Assembly (NCBI GenBank): GCA_911728455.2
Contig: OU452225.1
Location: forward strand, 2,529,501-2,593,500
Direction: 5' to 3'
Source: Marthasterias glacialis
Lineage: Eukaryota > Echinodermata > Asteroidea > Forcipulatida > Asteriidae
Length of the DNA: 64,000 nt
This document shows, piece after piece, positions 23,101 through 34,749 of this stretch. The translations under genes and the position numbers were made by a program. Positions within the stretch are counted from its first letter, which is position 1, and every line of letters starts with the position of its first letter. The notes under the pieces were generated by a model. It did not search any database. It was given only the letters and a program-made list of their open reading frames with translations, and was not told the origin of the DNA.

Positions 23101-23603
23101 TTTTCCCTTTCTGAGGACTGTTGGGCTGGACCGTTCCCGTCGTCAAAAGGCTGCTCGTAGTGCGGCCAATAAATCCATGAAGTGTGACCTTCACAACCAT
23201 TTGCAGTGTAGTTTTTTCCGCCAGACTTAAGCGGGGAAACGGTGTGTACTCATCGTGTTATTGATATATGGCGCTGCTATACGCATCCCTCATTAACTCT
23301 GAGAATCCTGAAATCACCTGTCCCCTTCTTGTCAATCATACAAGCGGTGCTCTCGGATTTGAGTCGTCGTTATCCAATGAATGAATGCTAGATAGCCGGT
23401 GGTTTGATTTCCAAGAAGACTACATGCCCAGCATTCTGGCTTCCGAAACGGTAGCGTGACGTTCGTGTTTTGTCCCTGTCGTGGACTTCGTCGGGGCATG
23501 ATGCAGAGGTAGAAACAGTATTGGCTTTTCAGTTGAAGTGTTTGCTGGTAAAAGTCTAAGAACCTTATGTGCATGCGTATCAGATCTTGTAGTTTCCAGC
23601 AAG
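23101..23603 (+). promoter_or_regulatory. Candidate promoter and first exon for the Glis gene
   Basis: This stretch has about 25 CpG in 500 bases, clearly more than its flanks, and CCAAT at 23166-23170 and 23374-23378. It ends in a strong donor, CAAG|GTAAGT, with GT at 23604-23605. An ATG at 23567, preceded in frame by TAA at 23549, reads MCMRIRSCSFQQ and leaves one base (G). That base joins in phase to AT at 33104 to give Asp-Ile-Asn-Cys and runs into the Glis frame. Phase agreement alone has a one-in-three chance of being accidental. The start-codon context is weak and no TATA box is placed. This is an inference, not a demonstrated exon. Confidence 0.35.
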
Positions 23604-23754
23604 GTAAGTCAGCGTTTGGTTATATTCAGGGGTGGGGAACTCCTCAGACGATCAAGTTGTGTATAGTACTAGTAGGGAAAAACTAAATTCAAGCGGAGTT
23701 TATATTGTTTTATTTTCTACTGTTTGGGAAAGAACGATTCCTGTGATTTCTCAG

Positions 23755-24020
23755 GGATGAGACGCTTCAGACTTTTATCTGACTTCAGATTTGTTAATAT
23801 GTCTTCTTGGTGAAAAAAAAGTAGCTCTTAATCATTCGGATATAAAGAAATCTTGCTTTTTTTTTGGATCAACTTCTCTCTAGCGCTGAGGATACTGTTC
23901 CCCAAAGCTCCTTGGAGTCTGTAAATGCAGGGATTACCAAAAGGCTGAAATGCCATCATTTCAACATGAACCTCTCAAACTTTGCATCCTGTTTTCAGAC
24001 CATTTTGTCAGCAATGACCC
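23755..24020 (+). repeat. Dispersed repeat, family B (CTCTAGCGCTGAGGATACTGT)
   Basis: GGGATGAGACGCTTCAGAC, CTCTAGCGCTGAGGATACTGT, AAAGCTCCTTGGA and GAAATGCCATCATTTC recur in order at 39460-39720 and 42665-42815. Class unknown, no coding frame. It starts about 150 bases after the candidate first exon. Confidence 0.6.
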
Positions 24021-24329
24021 CCCCCCCCCCACCCCGAATTCTGAAAAACTTTGCGAGTCTGCTTTCTAAGATCAATACATGAATGTCCGCAAGAAAATGA
24101 GCCCCTTTTCAGCTAATGTAATGAGCTTTTATTTGAGGTAAGATAGCATGAACCTGACTGACAATCAACTCATTTGAGGGTGTGTGTGTGTGGGGGGGGG
24201 GGGCGCTTAGAACTCTTGCCCCCCCCTCCAAATGAGATTGAAAAATTGCACAAATGAATGGCTTGATACCTTGTTAAATTCCTACCAAGTTGTGTCGTTG
24301 TACCCGCTTGCTCGACCCCCCCCCCAAAA

Positions 24330-24335
24330 AAAAAT

Positions 24336-24373
<38 letters not shown>

Positions 24374-24425
24374 AAATAAAGAAATAAATAAAGAAATAAA
24401 TAAAGAAATAAAAATTAAAAAAAAT
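24330..24425. repeat. A-rich simple sequence
   Basis: AAAAATAAAAAAT and AAATAAATAAAG words in series. Low complexity. Confidence 0.85.
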
Positions 24426-24754
24426 GAAAATGTGCGGTTGTGCCATTGGTTATGCACGAATCAAGATTTATGTAATAAAATCAACCTGTACAAATGTTAA
24501 GCTCATCCCGTTGTTCCATTTGCGAGAAAACTTCAAAAATGCATTCAGTTTTTGTACGCATTCTTAGGCAGAGTTGTGGTCGCATGAGACAAAATTAAAT
24601 TTGTGGATCTTATTTAATTTATTATCCACATACGATAACATTTCAGGCAAAAAATATTTCAAGGGAAGTTTTCTGCCATCATTATTGTTAAACCAATTAA
24701 GGTATATGCAAATCTGTGAATATTTCTGTTTTTCCCTTCTTACTAATGTTGAGC

Positions 24755-24825
24755 CGAGGCTTCAAAGCGCCTTGCATCCTTTGGTAATTTGGCGCTATAT
24801 AAATCCAGTTATTATTATTTATGTG
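24755..24825 (+). mobile_element. LINE 3' terminal fragment
   Basis: AAAGCGCCTTGCATCC and TTGGCGCTATATAAAT followed by TTATTATTATT is the classic CR1/L2-type 3' end. Only the terminus is left. Confidence 0.6.
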
Positions 24826-26074
24826 TCGCACAAGCCTGTTGAAGGGGCCGCTATTTGTTAGTTTTCTCTTCCATGTGTATTAGACCAAGACGGTCCAGTC
24901 TCCTTTGCCTGAACTTTATTGCCATCATCAGGTTCTGTTGTTGTATTTAATCATAGATCCCATACTCGAATTACAACTAATTGACAGGCAGTGACCCTTG
25001 ACTGTGCTGGCAGAGTTCATTTGTCTTGGGTTTACAATCCCAGTAAGCTGTGTTTCCAGATAACAATCAAACCATGAGTTATTCCAATAATCTTTTAGAG
25101 GGAATTTCTGGTCCAGGTCATCCAAGTCTTTGGAGTATTTATTATGAGATTAAAAAAAGTTACTGTCCAATTGACGTCAGAGTAAATTTTGGGATTGATA
25201 GTAGCCAAGAACTAGGCCCCGAACTTTGGAAATGGTAGTGACGGAGTTGCAGCGAAGTGACACCCGGGTCACATTTTCAGTGAAGTCAGGAGTGTAGACT
25301 GGCAGCCGCTGTGTAATGGGATCTGAACCAGGAGAGCACGGTGTCAGTTGAAAGCATGGTGTGCAAGAACAGAACTGCCTTATGAGTCAACTTCATTTTC
25401 TAAGAATTTAGAAATGCAAGGAGTGTGAGGCGTTTTCATAAAAAAAAAAACAACACAAAGAAGTAATTGTTTGTTCCTTGGGGTGGGGTGGGGTTTTGGG
25501 GGGGGGGATACCTTGTTTGAGTTCTTGAGGTTCTGGGAAGGGTGTTGAAAATGCTGGGTTTTGGGGAAAGCTGAATGAGGAAGAAAACATATTTTCAGGG
25601 AAACTCAAGGAGAATGTTTTGAATTTTTGTCTCAATTTTTTTGAGTCCAAAATGTTTCAGAGGGTTTCAGTGTGGCGGTTCTGACATTGGCTGTAATATT
25701 GAGTGCAGCGTGGGGGTATATAGATTGTAGGTTGTCTATGACTGAGTTGTTCACTCACTGACGAGAGATTTGGCTAGAAATGCTAATTGGTAAGTCAGAA
25801 ACACCTTTTCTATACTCACATGAAATGAAGAATTTGGTCGTTCATTTAATGGTGTGCAAGGTTCACTACTGTTGGAGGGATTTTTGGTTCTATCTGAAAT
25901 ACGGTCGTCTATGTTGGATAGAAATAACTAGCTAAATGATAATGTGCAGTATCGGTTTCAAATGTTGATGCAGACAAGTTACATGCACGTCACATTCCCT
26001 TTTTTTTGTTTTTTTTACCACAAAATCAGCCAAATTTTGGGGTTATTGCAGTGGATGTTTTACATTATACTTGT

Positions 26075-26200
26075 GGGTGATCTTTCTAGTCATGCCGGCG
26101 TGTTAATACGGAGGTCGCAGGTTAAAATCATGCTTTAGTTATTTTTTCTTTGTTCACCCAAAAATTGGTTTTGTTTTTATTTTATTTGTGACTTGCATAT
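26075..26200 (+). mobile_element. tRNA-derived SINE fragment
   Basis: B-box-like AGGTCGCAGGTTAAAATC (26111-26128), then TTCTTTGTTCACCCAAAAATTGG, as in the copy at 22395. Confidence 0.55.
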
Positions 26201-26530
26201 CTGCCCTGCAGCTTGTGTGTAGTTGTCCACTCATTGCAGTTCAAGGGAAAAATAAAAACACGATCACAGCTTTACAAATGTGATTTGCCTGTTAAAATGT
26301 AAGATTCGCACATTTGTTTCAATCATGGTTTCACGGTGTGATTTGTTTAAAAGTCAGACTGCCGTAAATGAATCGTTGAGGTATGAAGTACACTCCCACA
26401 CACACAAAAAAAAGGCAGAGATGTCGTCCGTCAAATACAGCAGACAAGCGTCTGCTGGTGTGTATTGATTAGCCCTCCTTGAGGAAGTTTTGTCATGTAG
26501 TTAACAACCCAAGTCATGATGGTTACAAGT

Positions 26531-26843
26531 CGACACCGTTTTCACGAACAGCCACTTATCTTTATGCGCGCGAGAATAACTTTTTTGAGAAAATCAACGT
26601 TGAAGTTTTGTTTGCGTTTAAAACGTAATTCCACAGGTAAAATAAGGACTATTTTTCATCAATGCGATGTTAAATGATACTCAAGTACATAATCATACCT
26701 ATAGAATCATATTTTTTATATGGAGAAATGCTAAAATATGATTAAATATTAATTAAAGATAAGTGGCTGTTCGTGAAAACGAAAAATCGCCTCTTTGAAC
26801 ATGGGATTTAAAGATGAGTGGCTGTTCGTGAAAACGGTGACGA
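26531..26843. mobile_element. MITE with duplicated right terminus
   Basis: The left TIR CACCGTTTTCACGAACAGCC and ACTTATCTTTA (26534-26564) is matched by TAAAGATAAGTGGCTGTTCG at 26755-26782 and again at 26808-26840, the latter ending AAAACGGTG. The interior is AT-rich with no open frame. Confidence 0.8.
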
Positions 26844-27808
26844 AGTGTGTTCAATACTTGTAGTTTGCACACTTTTATTGTACCCGCTTGTTTGTTCAGT
26901 GGTATCAGTGTTGATATATAAGATTAGAGTTTGCATGTAACTGTACACTAAGATGCTATCTCTGAATGTAGACTTCTCTACTGATCTATATTCTCATGGA
27001 TCACATCCATGCTACTTGCTAGGGAGAAATCTTACTGTACAAAGCCATAGAATGATCTTTTTTAACCTGCACACCACCGTTGCTGGGACGCTGGCGGTGC
27101 AAGGTTTTGTACATTTTATTTATTTATTATTATTTTTTTAATAACTGTGGGTGGGGTATTAGTGGACAATCTTTGTGGAAGGACGGCCTTGTAGAGGTGC
27201 TGGTCACCTGTTCCTCCTTGCCACGCACTTGCTTGGTATTTTTTATACTTTATTTTATGTTTTTTTCATTTTTTGTATGTTTTGCTTTTTTTATTTTTTT
27301 TATTACCATTTTCTGTTTTTTTTTATGCCAGTGCAAAGTGTAATCAAATCAAATAAAAAAATACACGAAGACATGGAAAAACCGTCGTCTTTTTTACTTT
27401 TTAGGCGTCTTCCTTAACAACTTACACGTTGCCCCTGACGGGACAGCATGGCATAATGACGTAGAACAATCTTATTAAAATATTTGCAAACTAAACAGAA
27501 AGTGAATATCGAAATTCTGACAGGAAAAAGCCATGCTGATGTTCGAACTGAACCCGCGACTGTGCAGTTTCTGTGTCCATCACAATTTAAAACTCACCCA
27601 CTGTCTGCGCCGTTTTCAGGATTCAGTTTCTGTTCAGTTGCAAATACTTATGGTCAGTCGTCTACATCGTTATGCGATTCCTTACTGTCAGGCAAATTGT
27701 GTAAATGGTTGAGCGAGGCACTTACATATAATTCACATAAAAATTCACATAAAACATTTTTTGGGGGGCGTCTTTGCGCTGACAATGTCCCAGCAATGAT
27801 GGGGCCAT

Positions 27809-28319
27809 GCACAGTGGGCCAGGAGATTTCAAACTGCGCCAAAATAGGCAAAAAGTCAATGCATTAAAAATGAATAATTAAATACATTTTTTACGTCTCT
27901 AAATACCTGCAGGACTATTTAGTATAAGTATTTATCTTAAAAAAAAATCCTAATTTGGGTTATAGTGTCTTAAACAAAAAAGTAGAAAAAAAATGATAAA
28001 AACTGATTTTTTGTAAAACTGCATTAAACAGTCATCGTGCGCCCTGTGTGAAAATTATCGCCAAGTCAACTGACTTGAAACATTTCATGTTTGATAAAAA
28101 TCAACTCGATCAAAAATTTGCTTATTCATTTCGGTCCCAAAAAGCATGGTAAAAATGGGGAAAATCATAAATTTTTAAATTTTTTTATTCATTGACACCG
28201 GAATCACATATTTCCCTCGATTTCCGTCTCGGCACTACCTTTTTCTTGAAGCCTGAACGTTTCAGGAACATTTTGAAACCAAATTTTGGCGAAGTTTGAA
28301 ATCTCCTGGCCCACTATGC
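27809..28319. mobile_element. MITE with CAnAGTGGGCCAGGAG TIRs (~510 bp)
   Basis: Left ACAGTGGGCCAGGAGATTTC and AAACTGCGCCAAAAT; right GGCGAAGTTTGAAATCTCCTGG and GCCCACTATG. Arms of ~35-40 bp with an AT-rich interior. Confidence 0.75.
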
Positions 28320-28739
28320 GACGGTGCGGCGTGCAGCACGAGAGCGTACGGACTAAAATGAATCGGTCTATAGGATACTCTTTGGGGGCCCTTTGTTGAC
28401 TTACGTAATATCTTGTCTGCTAAAGTGCTTTAGTTTCATGATAACTTATTCACAATTCAATAATAATCAAATGGGCTTAAATCTGAAAAGGCCATAAATC
28501 AGAAGAAGAAAAAAACACAACGGATAAAAAGTTTTCACAAACAAAATTGATGTTTATCTTTTCTGGGAAAGATATATCAATCACCAATAAACTCAAATTA
28601 CCGGGAGCTTCAAATTATGGTGAACCAACTCTCACCACAGTATAATGATTGTCTTTTTTGATGTAATATTAGTTGATTACGTTTTTAGATATGATTGGCT
28701 ATGCCAGCCTTTACTGTGGTTCTCAAACTTGACCTGTTC

Positions 28740-28915
28740 AGCAGAATTCAATACCAACGGCGGCGTACTTAAACCCTTAAACTCTCTTGAGTGATTTACT
28801 AGTAGGATCCTTCCCCACTCTCACAAATTCCAACACCTTATGGGTAACTCAAGTCCACCAAAATCCAACAAAGCCTGCTGTTAGAGTTTGATGGGATAGG
28901 GACTGTTAGGGTTAA
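28740..28915 (-). repeat. Dispersed repeat, family A, reverse orientation
   Basis: The reverse complement shows GTTGGATTTTGGTGGACTTGA and GTGGGGAAGGATCCTACTAG, comparable with 9880-9910 and 6730-6755. Confidence 0.45.
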
Positions 28916-29509
28916 GTTGCCCTTTTTTTCCCCAAAAGAAAAAATTCTCCTGAAAACTTATCGACCAAAAAACCATTTAAAGTTGTAGGGTTTGTACATA
29001 CAGACTTGTTTTTGTTTCCTAATTGAATATAACTGTTGGAAGTGTTAGCACCCTGATGCCCAGAATCAATTCAAGCATTGGGTAAGATGTTTGCCTAGTC
29101 GCCTAAACCCACTCACACTAGGGGAATGGTGGACCAGTAGCCTCAGGGGCTTATCTGGCCTATTGTTGGGCTGGGTTAAGTTCTCCTTTATGCTGTGGGG
29201 GGAAGGGGGAGGGGGTGCGAGAGAATGGGGTGTATTGTTTGGTCTTCTGAAGCACACTCCCGTATGGATGTTCCTGGCATTTTAACCGTACAGAAAATCA
29301 ATGGTGTGCATGCATTAATGCTGGGTCTAAGAGATTCTGTCACAAGTGATTTGTACTTGTTTTTGTTGTTAAATGGCCGTAAGATATTTCCTCTAACTAT
29401 TTATTGTTATGCGTGTACTTTATTACGTACAGAAAGCTTATTGAGCAAAGGAAAATACAAATGATTGAAATTGATGTGAAACCTAGATGCAGTAAGTACA
29501 TAGTACAAG

Positions 29510-29650
29510 TCAGCGAAGTACCAGGGACTTACATGGAGGCCATGGCCTTCGTTGCCCTGTTCTTGGCCTTGGTGCCCCTTCAAAAGTTTCCCATAGACTT
29601 CAGTACTTTCCGACGGAACCCTCTGATCCTCGACGCAAAACCTTCTGAAG
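29510..29650 (-). mobile_element. CAGGCCTG-type element, truncated
   Basis: The reverse complement shows GAAACTTTTGAAGGGGCACC, AAGGCCAAGAACAGGGC and GCCATGGCCTCCATGTAAG. The terminal CAGGCCTG is lost. Confidence 0.5.
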
Positions 29651-29699
29651 GTGTGTGCTGCAAGAACTAAGAGGAAGGACCTTTGTCTTCAATGCCCCA

Positions 29700-30245
29700 G
29701 TAGTAATAATAATAATAATAATAAAAATAATCCCAGCACTTATATAGTATTATTTTGCAAAGGTATCACAACGATTTACAACAAATTACATCGATTTATC
29801 AAAACAGAAAAATGGGAAGGAAATTATAGCCTAAGCAAACAAATAAGTCTGAAAAAGGTGAGTTTTGAGCAATGTAAGAGAGGTGGCATGACGGATTTGA
29901 GAAGGAAGATTATTCCAAATAAGAGCAGCTGCATAAAAGCCTTTGGCAGATGAAGAAAGCCTGGTTTGAGGTTCTGTGAGAATCCTGATATCAGAGCTGG
30001 AAGGGAGTGTATGATAAGGCTGGTATGGGGTGATCAGTTCAGTGAGATAAGAAGGAATACTTTCATTCATACATTTATACGTAATGGTCAACAGTTCTTG
30101 AATAGGAAGCCAGTGAAGCTGTTGAAGGAGCGGTGAGACGTGGTCAGATTTTTTTGCCATAAAGATTAATTTGGCTGCCCTTTTTTGGGGTCGTTGGATA
30201 CATTTGATACGGAACTCTTGTCGGGCTTCACACCACCAATGTAGA
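29700..30245 (-). mobile_element. CR1/L2-like LINE, C-terminal part of the reverse-transcriptase ORF
   Basis: Minus-strand translation from about 30245 to 29831 is uninterrupted: RIKCIQRPQKRAAKLI, then SDHVSPLLQQLHWLPI, ITYKCMNESIPSYLTELI, and FYAAALIWNNLPSQIR, TLLKTHLFQTYLF at the end. This series (IQ..AA..I, HWLP, YK, LWN.LP, FK..LK..L) is the known C-terminus of CR1/L2-clade LINEs. An (ATT)n tail lies at 29703-29730. It is a 5'-truncated copy: the RT catalytic core is absent and a stop precedes the preserved part. Confidence 0.85.
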
Positions 30246-30259
30246 ACAGTTTAAAAACA

Positions 30260-33103
30260 ACGAAAAACTGTTCCAACTGCTTATGAACCATAACAACATT
30301 AATTGTCTTAATTGCTATTTGCCAGATACGCTGCATTCTACGTGGGTAGAACCCTGAAAATATGTCGAAAAAAAAGAAGACTTTTTCTACAGGAATTCTG
30401 TGAGTGTTTGTAGGTTGTTTGACGCTGGTTAAGTTGTCTCAGTACTAACAGATACAAAGTGCTTTCATTTTATGAATAAAAAAAAAGTACTTTGTACTTT
30501 AAAAAGTTATTGCATTTAGGTAATCTCTTTTCAAGGCGAAGCAAGATAGATTTTTGGGGGTATTGATTTCTTTGAATTGGACTGTAAGTCAGGGTGTTTG
30601 TTTATTTCTTTACTTTTTTTTTAAATTTATTTATTTTTTTTTTGCCTGGTTGCCAGGTTAAGTGAGTATCCAGTTCTCGTAATTTTCTTTCGTTTACTTT
30701 TGATCTGAATGAAATATCGTTTCTGAAATTGCACTTGTCACTCAGATATATTTACCCCTGGGAAAAAGTGCCAGTTGAAAGGACAGTGCACAATGCCTGA
30801 TATTAGTCGACCCTGGACGGTTTGAGTTTGGTCTGAATGGGTTTGAAAAAGCCATGCCGCCCTAACCCCTTCACAAAAAAACAAGAATACAAAACAGAAA
30901 AAACAAAATCACAATCGAAAACAAACATCCATTTTCAACAACATGGGGGTAAACATGAGAGCTTGTGAACTGAAAATACCTTCATTTATTTTAAACAATA
31001 AACTGAAACATGCCACCAGAAAGTTTACTCCCAGTGCACAAAAAAAAATAAGAAAGAAGAAGAAGAAAAAAAAACACAAAATGGGGTTAATTGTAGGGCA
31101 TTTTGACATACATGTAAGACACCTGATCCAATGGTTTCCACACAAACAAGGAACTCCCTCGGTTTTAATACCTCCATTTAAGTCTTGTTTTATTCACCCT
31201 CCGATAACATGATACCTCCGATCCGTGTTGTGGACATATGTTGCGTGCGAGACCTGAAAAATAAGCGGCGATGAAGTTACAAGAGTACAAGCTTTGGATA
31301 AGGAACTCTAATTAAGGCCCCTCAAAGCTTTTCTCATTCGCCCTCTTCTATTTATAGTCAAGCCAAGGACGCCCTGGTGAAAAATAGACTGATCGCACCA
31401 CCACCTTTTGTTTCTCCTTAACACAGGCTCCTGTGTGAAAAGATTGAAGTTTGAAATGAGAGAAGGTTGTTTGGGTTCTTTGGAGAGTTTCAAAAGTGAC
31501 CATGCATAGTACAATGTTGGTTGAAGTCGGAAGACCTTCGTTCTTGGATTTATCCATAATTTTGAAAGCGGGCTTACAAAATTTGCTCACTTCTTTTACA
31601 GATAGTTCACGTGTAGTCTACTGGTGAAGTATGTGGCAGACAAAGTAGGGTGTTGAAATAAAGAAAACTAGGGGTCCAAAAGATACCCATACTGCATAAA
31701 TAGATCTCTGAATATGCTGATCTCGTCCACAGTTTGTTGTGTCTTGCTTGGGAGGGGGGGGGGGGTGGTAGGCAGGGGTGCAAACAAGTTTAATGTTGTT
31801 ACTCTATATTTGCCTTGAGCAAAAGTTAGCAGTCGAATTAGTGTAGATCTTTTCAAGTATTACTAGAAATAGATGTCCCCTGCTGTTTTCCATCAATGTC
31901 TCCAATCCCATCTTAACACGATACTCCATCCATCAAGAGTCCATTCCCTTTACCATCTTGACCACATCTGTCTGTTGTTTCTCAAGGAGGAGGACGACTG
32001 GGGAGACTTTTCTTCCCGCATGAAGTATGTCACCCCAGGAGTGACCCTTTTTATATTCATCTCCGACAACTTAGCGTCATCCCCACCCGCCCGCTGGATC
32101 ATCCTCCCACTTCACTTGTTTACCACCGCGGTCCCTTTCAGATAAAAGGATTTACCCCCAAATCCCTCGGACTGGTTTACCTAATGCACCCTCTTGATCC
32201 CTTCACTTGAGGAGGCAGGGTGTTTCTCATCTCAGCGTGCCTGACCCTAAAGAGCTCTGTATGGAGACGGCTGAAGTAGTTTTGATTTGTCTCGTTGCAG
32301 CTGCCGCTGAGTTGACTCCTTTTGTCTAGGGTTTAGTCACAGATTCTTATTCATCTGGATATGTTTTGAGGAGTCTTGGTGCTATTGTTATATTGCCTTT
32401 TCTCAATTGCTCTTTTAGGGTGCCAGAAAGGCTTAAATCCCAGATTTGTTTTGTTTATAATGTACCCCTGTGGTATTTGTACACAGAGTAGGAGTTACAA
32501 TAAACCGAGGCCCATGAGGGCGCCACAGGGTTGAAATGAATCTTAGGCCGTGTCTGAATCAAGCGACTTTGGCTACAGCTATGGCCATTGGCTGCAGTTA
32601 TAATTTTGGCGAATTTGCTGTTTCAGCAATCTGGCTGTAGCCACAGCCAAAGCCATAAAATTGGCCTGTCCTAAGTGACTAGTTTGACTGCAGCTATGGC
32701 TAGATTACTGCAAACTGCTGTCCTGTACCTTAACAAGTTGCAGCCATTGGCTTCAGCCATAGCCAATGTCGTTCGGTGCAAATTTACTCCAGGACAAAAT
32801 GAAGATTTAAAGAACTGGTCATTGAATCTTGATAAAGCCCCCTTTCTTTGAACAAAACTTCAGAAAATGTACGACGATAATTTTCAAAGCTAAGTTATTT
32901 GCTAATATTGTGTTTTGTGCTAACTGCAATGTTCTTCCGATGAAGGAAATTTGAACAGCATGCTAGAAATTCTGAGGAACGAAAGGGAATGTTTAAAATG
33001 AATAGATGTTAGGCATTTCTGTTGTGTCTCAGACCATTGTTTTACAAACAAGTGAACATTTTTTGCGTTCAGTTTACTTGAAGTTGCTTGTTTTCCTTTT
33101 CAG
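30260..33103. other. DNA immediately upstream of the first certain Glis exon
   Basis: 30260-31850 is AT-rich and featureless. 31740-31760 is a G run. 31850-32330 is pyrimidine-rich and non-repetitive. 32560-32780 has imperfect GCTATGGCT/AGCCATAGCC inverted words. 33091-33103 is the acceptor tract. Confidence 0.5.
32560..32780. repeat. AGCCATAGCC-type foldback repeat
   Basis: GGCTACAGCTATGGCCATTGG, GGCTGTAGCCACAGCCAAAGCC, CTGCAGCTATGGCTAG and GCTTCAGCCATAGCCAATG alternate in both orientations. Related words occur at 20945-20990 and 48240-48380. Confidence 0.5.
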
Positions 33104-34749
33104 ATATCAACTGCTGTTCGGATATGGTAAGCAACGCTGGTCGCCATGGTGGCACTGGAGGAGGAGGAGGAAATATGTCCATGCCTTGCCCTACAACAGG
33201 AGGCGTCCGCCGAGTCCGTCTTCAAAGCAACAACACCGTGCCACACTCTGGTTCGCCGACCCTCAGCGATATCTCAAATATCCGTTTCACTCCGCGTAAT
33301 CCGTCCATTGTCTCCTCAGGGAACCAAGCACCGCAGAACCAACCGCCCAACGAGCGCCAGATGTTCTTAGAGCCCAGCACCGTGATGCCCATCAAGCAAG
33401 AGTGGTCAAACAGTAGCCGTATACTGCCCTCGTTGACGCCGCACAGCCAGGGACCGGGGTCCCAAGCCGGCAGTGATGTTGGGGATCACTCTTTACCCCC
33501 TCCCAGCTCGTCGTTATCCCACTATGCCAGCAGCTTTAACTCCCTCTCGCCCTTCCCCGTGGAAATCTCGCCGTCTGGGTCCAGCTTCGCGAGTCCGCGC
33601 CACTCGGCGAGATCCTCGCGCTCACGTAAACGAGCGCTGTCCCTCTCTCCTCTCTCATCAGACGATTTTAATTCAATGATCAGGACGAGTCCGACGTCCT
33701 TAGTTGCGTATATAATTGGCTCTCGTGGATCGTCTGCTTCGATATCGCCCTCACCAGGCATGCTCGCAGGCGATTATGGACATTTGTCAGCTCGTAATAG
33801 CAGTAGCCCCATGTCCCAATCCTCATCTGGGAACCACCCCTCTTATCATATTCCGAGAGCAAACACTGGGGATGTTTCTCCTCCCCCTTATCATCCTCCC
33901 AAATCAAACATTGGGTACTCGTACAGTAACGGTAATATGGGGCCACCGCAGATGGAACCTCTAGAACAGTCCTCAATGTACAGTATGCCTCAGATGGAAG
34001 GGCAGCTTGTGGTCCAGCCACGGAACGAAGTCATTCAACAGGAATTCCAGACATACAACCCCAATGCATATACGCAAAGTCATCACCAGCAGTACAAGCA
34101 GGAACCCATAGACTCTTACCCGGACACGGCGAGTACGTACTCACAAAGTACCACCTTCTCCCAGCAGTCTTCGTATCCTCAAACCTCATCTAACCCTGCT
34201 TACTCTCAGCATACCTCCCAGCCTGCCAATTATTCTCAGGCTGCTACTTTCTCCCCACCACACCAACCCAACGGGTATCAAATCCAATCTGCATATCACT
34301 CTCCGGGTACCCCCTACCAGCACCAGCAGCAGCAGCAGCAGCAGCAAGGGAACATGCAGCAATCTCAGTCGGCGATGACGGGCCACACTCTTCCGTCCCA
34401 CATGCCCCCGCCACCGCCTTACTCTCAGCATTTTGAATCTCAGCAGTCGCCGCCGGGCATCACATCGCAGGTCAACTCCCCGGGGTCGATCGCAAGCACG
34501 GCCAAGTCCAGCCTGGAAATGGACAGCGAGAGGGTCCACATTTGCCGCTGGATCGACTGCAGCGCCGTCTTTGAAGACCAAGAAGATATGGTCAGACACA
34601 TTGAGAAAGTGCACATCGATCAGAGGAAAGGGGAAGATTTCACATGTTTCTGGCAGGCATGTACAAGACGCTACAAACCGTTCAACGCTCGCTACAAACT
34701 CCTAATTCACATGAGGGTACACTCAGGGGAGAAGCCTAACAAGTGTACG
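33104..34749 (+). CDS. Glis3: Glis exon: N-terminal conserved region, linker, zinc fingers 1-2 and first half of finger 3
   Basis: The acceptor is a pyrimidine run ending in AG at 33102-33103, and the donor is GTAAGT at 34750. The first in-frame Met is at 33124 (G at -3 and +4, good context), but the exon opens in phase 1 without a stop before it, so coding may begin in an upstream exon. Residues from that Met: IKQE (90-93), a consensus SUMO site; basic SRKR near 167-170; [16 protein letters not shown] (189-204) and DYGHLSAR (217-224), the Gli/Glis N-terminal conserved region where Sufu binds Gli; PPPY at 253-256 and PPPPY at 429-433, WW-domain ligands; poly-Gln at 34324-34346. Finger 1 uses C474, C479, H492, H497; finger 2 uses C508, C513, H529, H533; finger 3 opens with C541. 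The exon ends after Thr542, between the two cysteines of finger 3. Confidence 0.93.

Noticed and set aside
27484-27867. 127-codon plus-strand frame
   Set aside because: No family resemblance. It runs into the TIR of the MITE at 27809 and contains a tRNA-like B-box remnant.
31873-32145. 90-codon plus-strand frame upstream of the Glis exon
   Set aside because: C/T-rich composition, no splice donor in a sensible place and no family. Kept only as a possible regulatory block.
33006-33299. Alternative frame over the start of the Glis exon
   Set aside because: Crosses the splice acceptor and is out of the zinc-finger frame.
34186-34614. 142-codon minus-strand frame
   Set aside because: Antisense shadow of the Gln/Pro-rich Glis exon; the sense frame holds the conserved domains.
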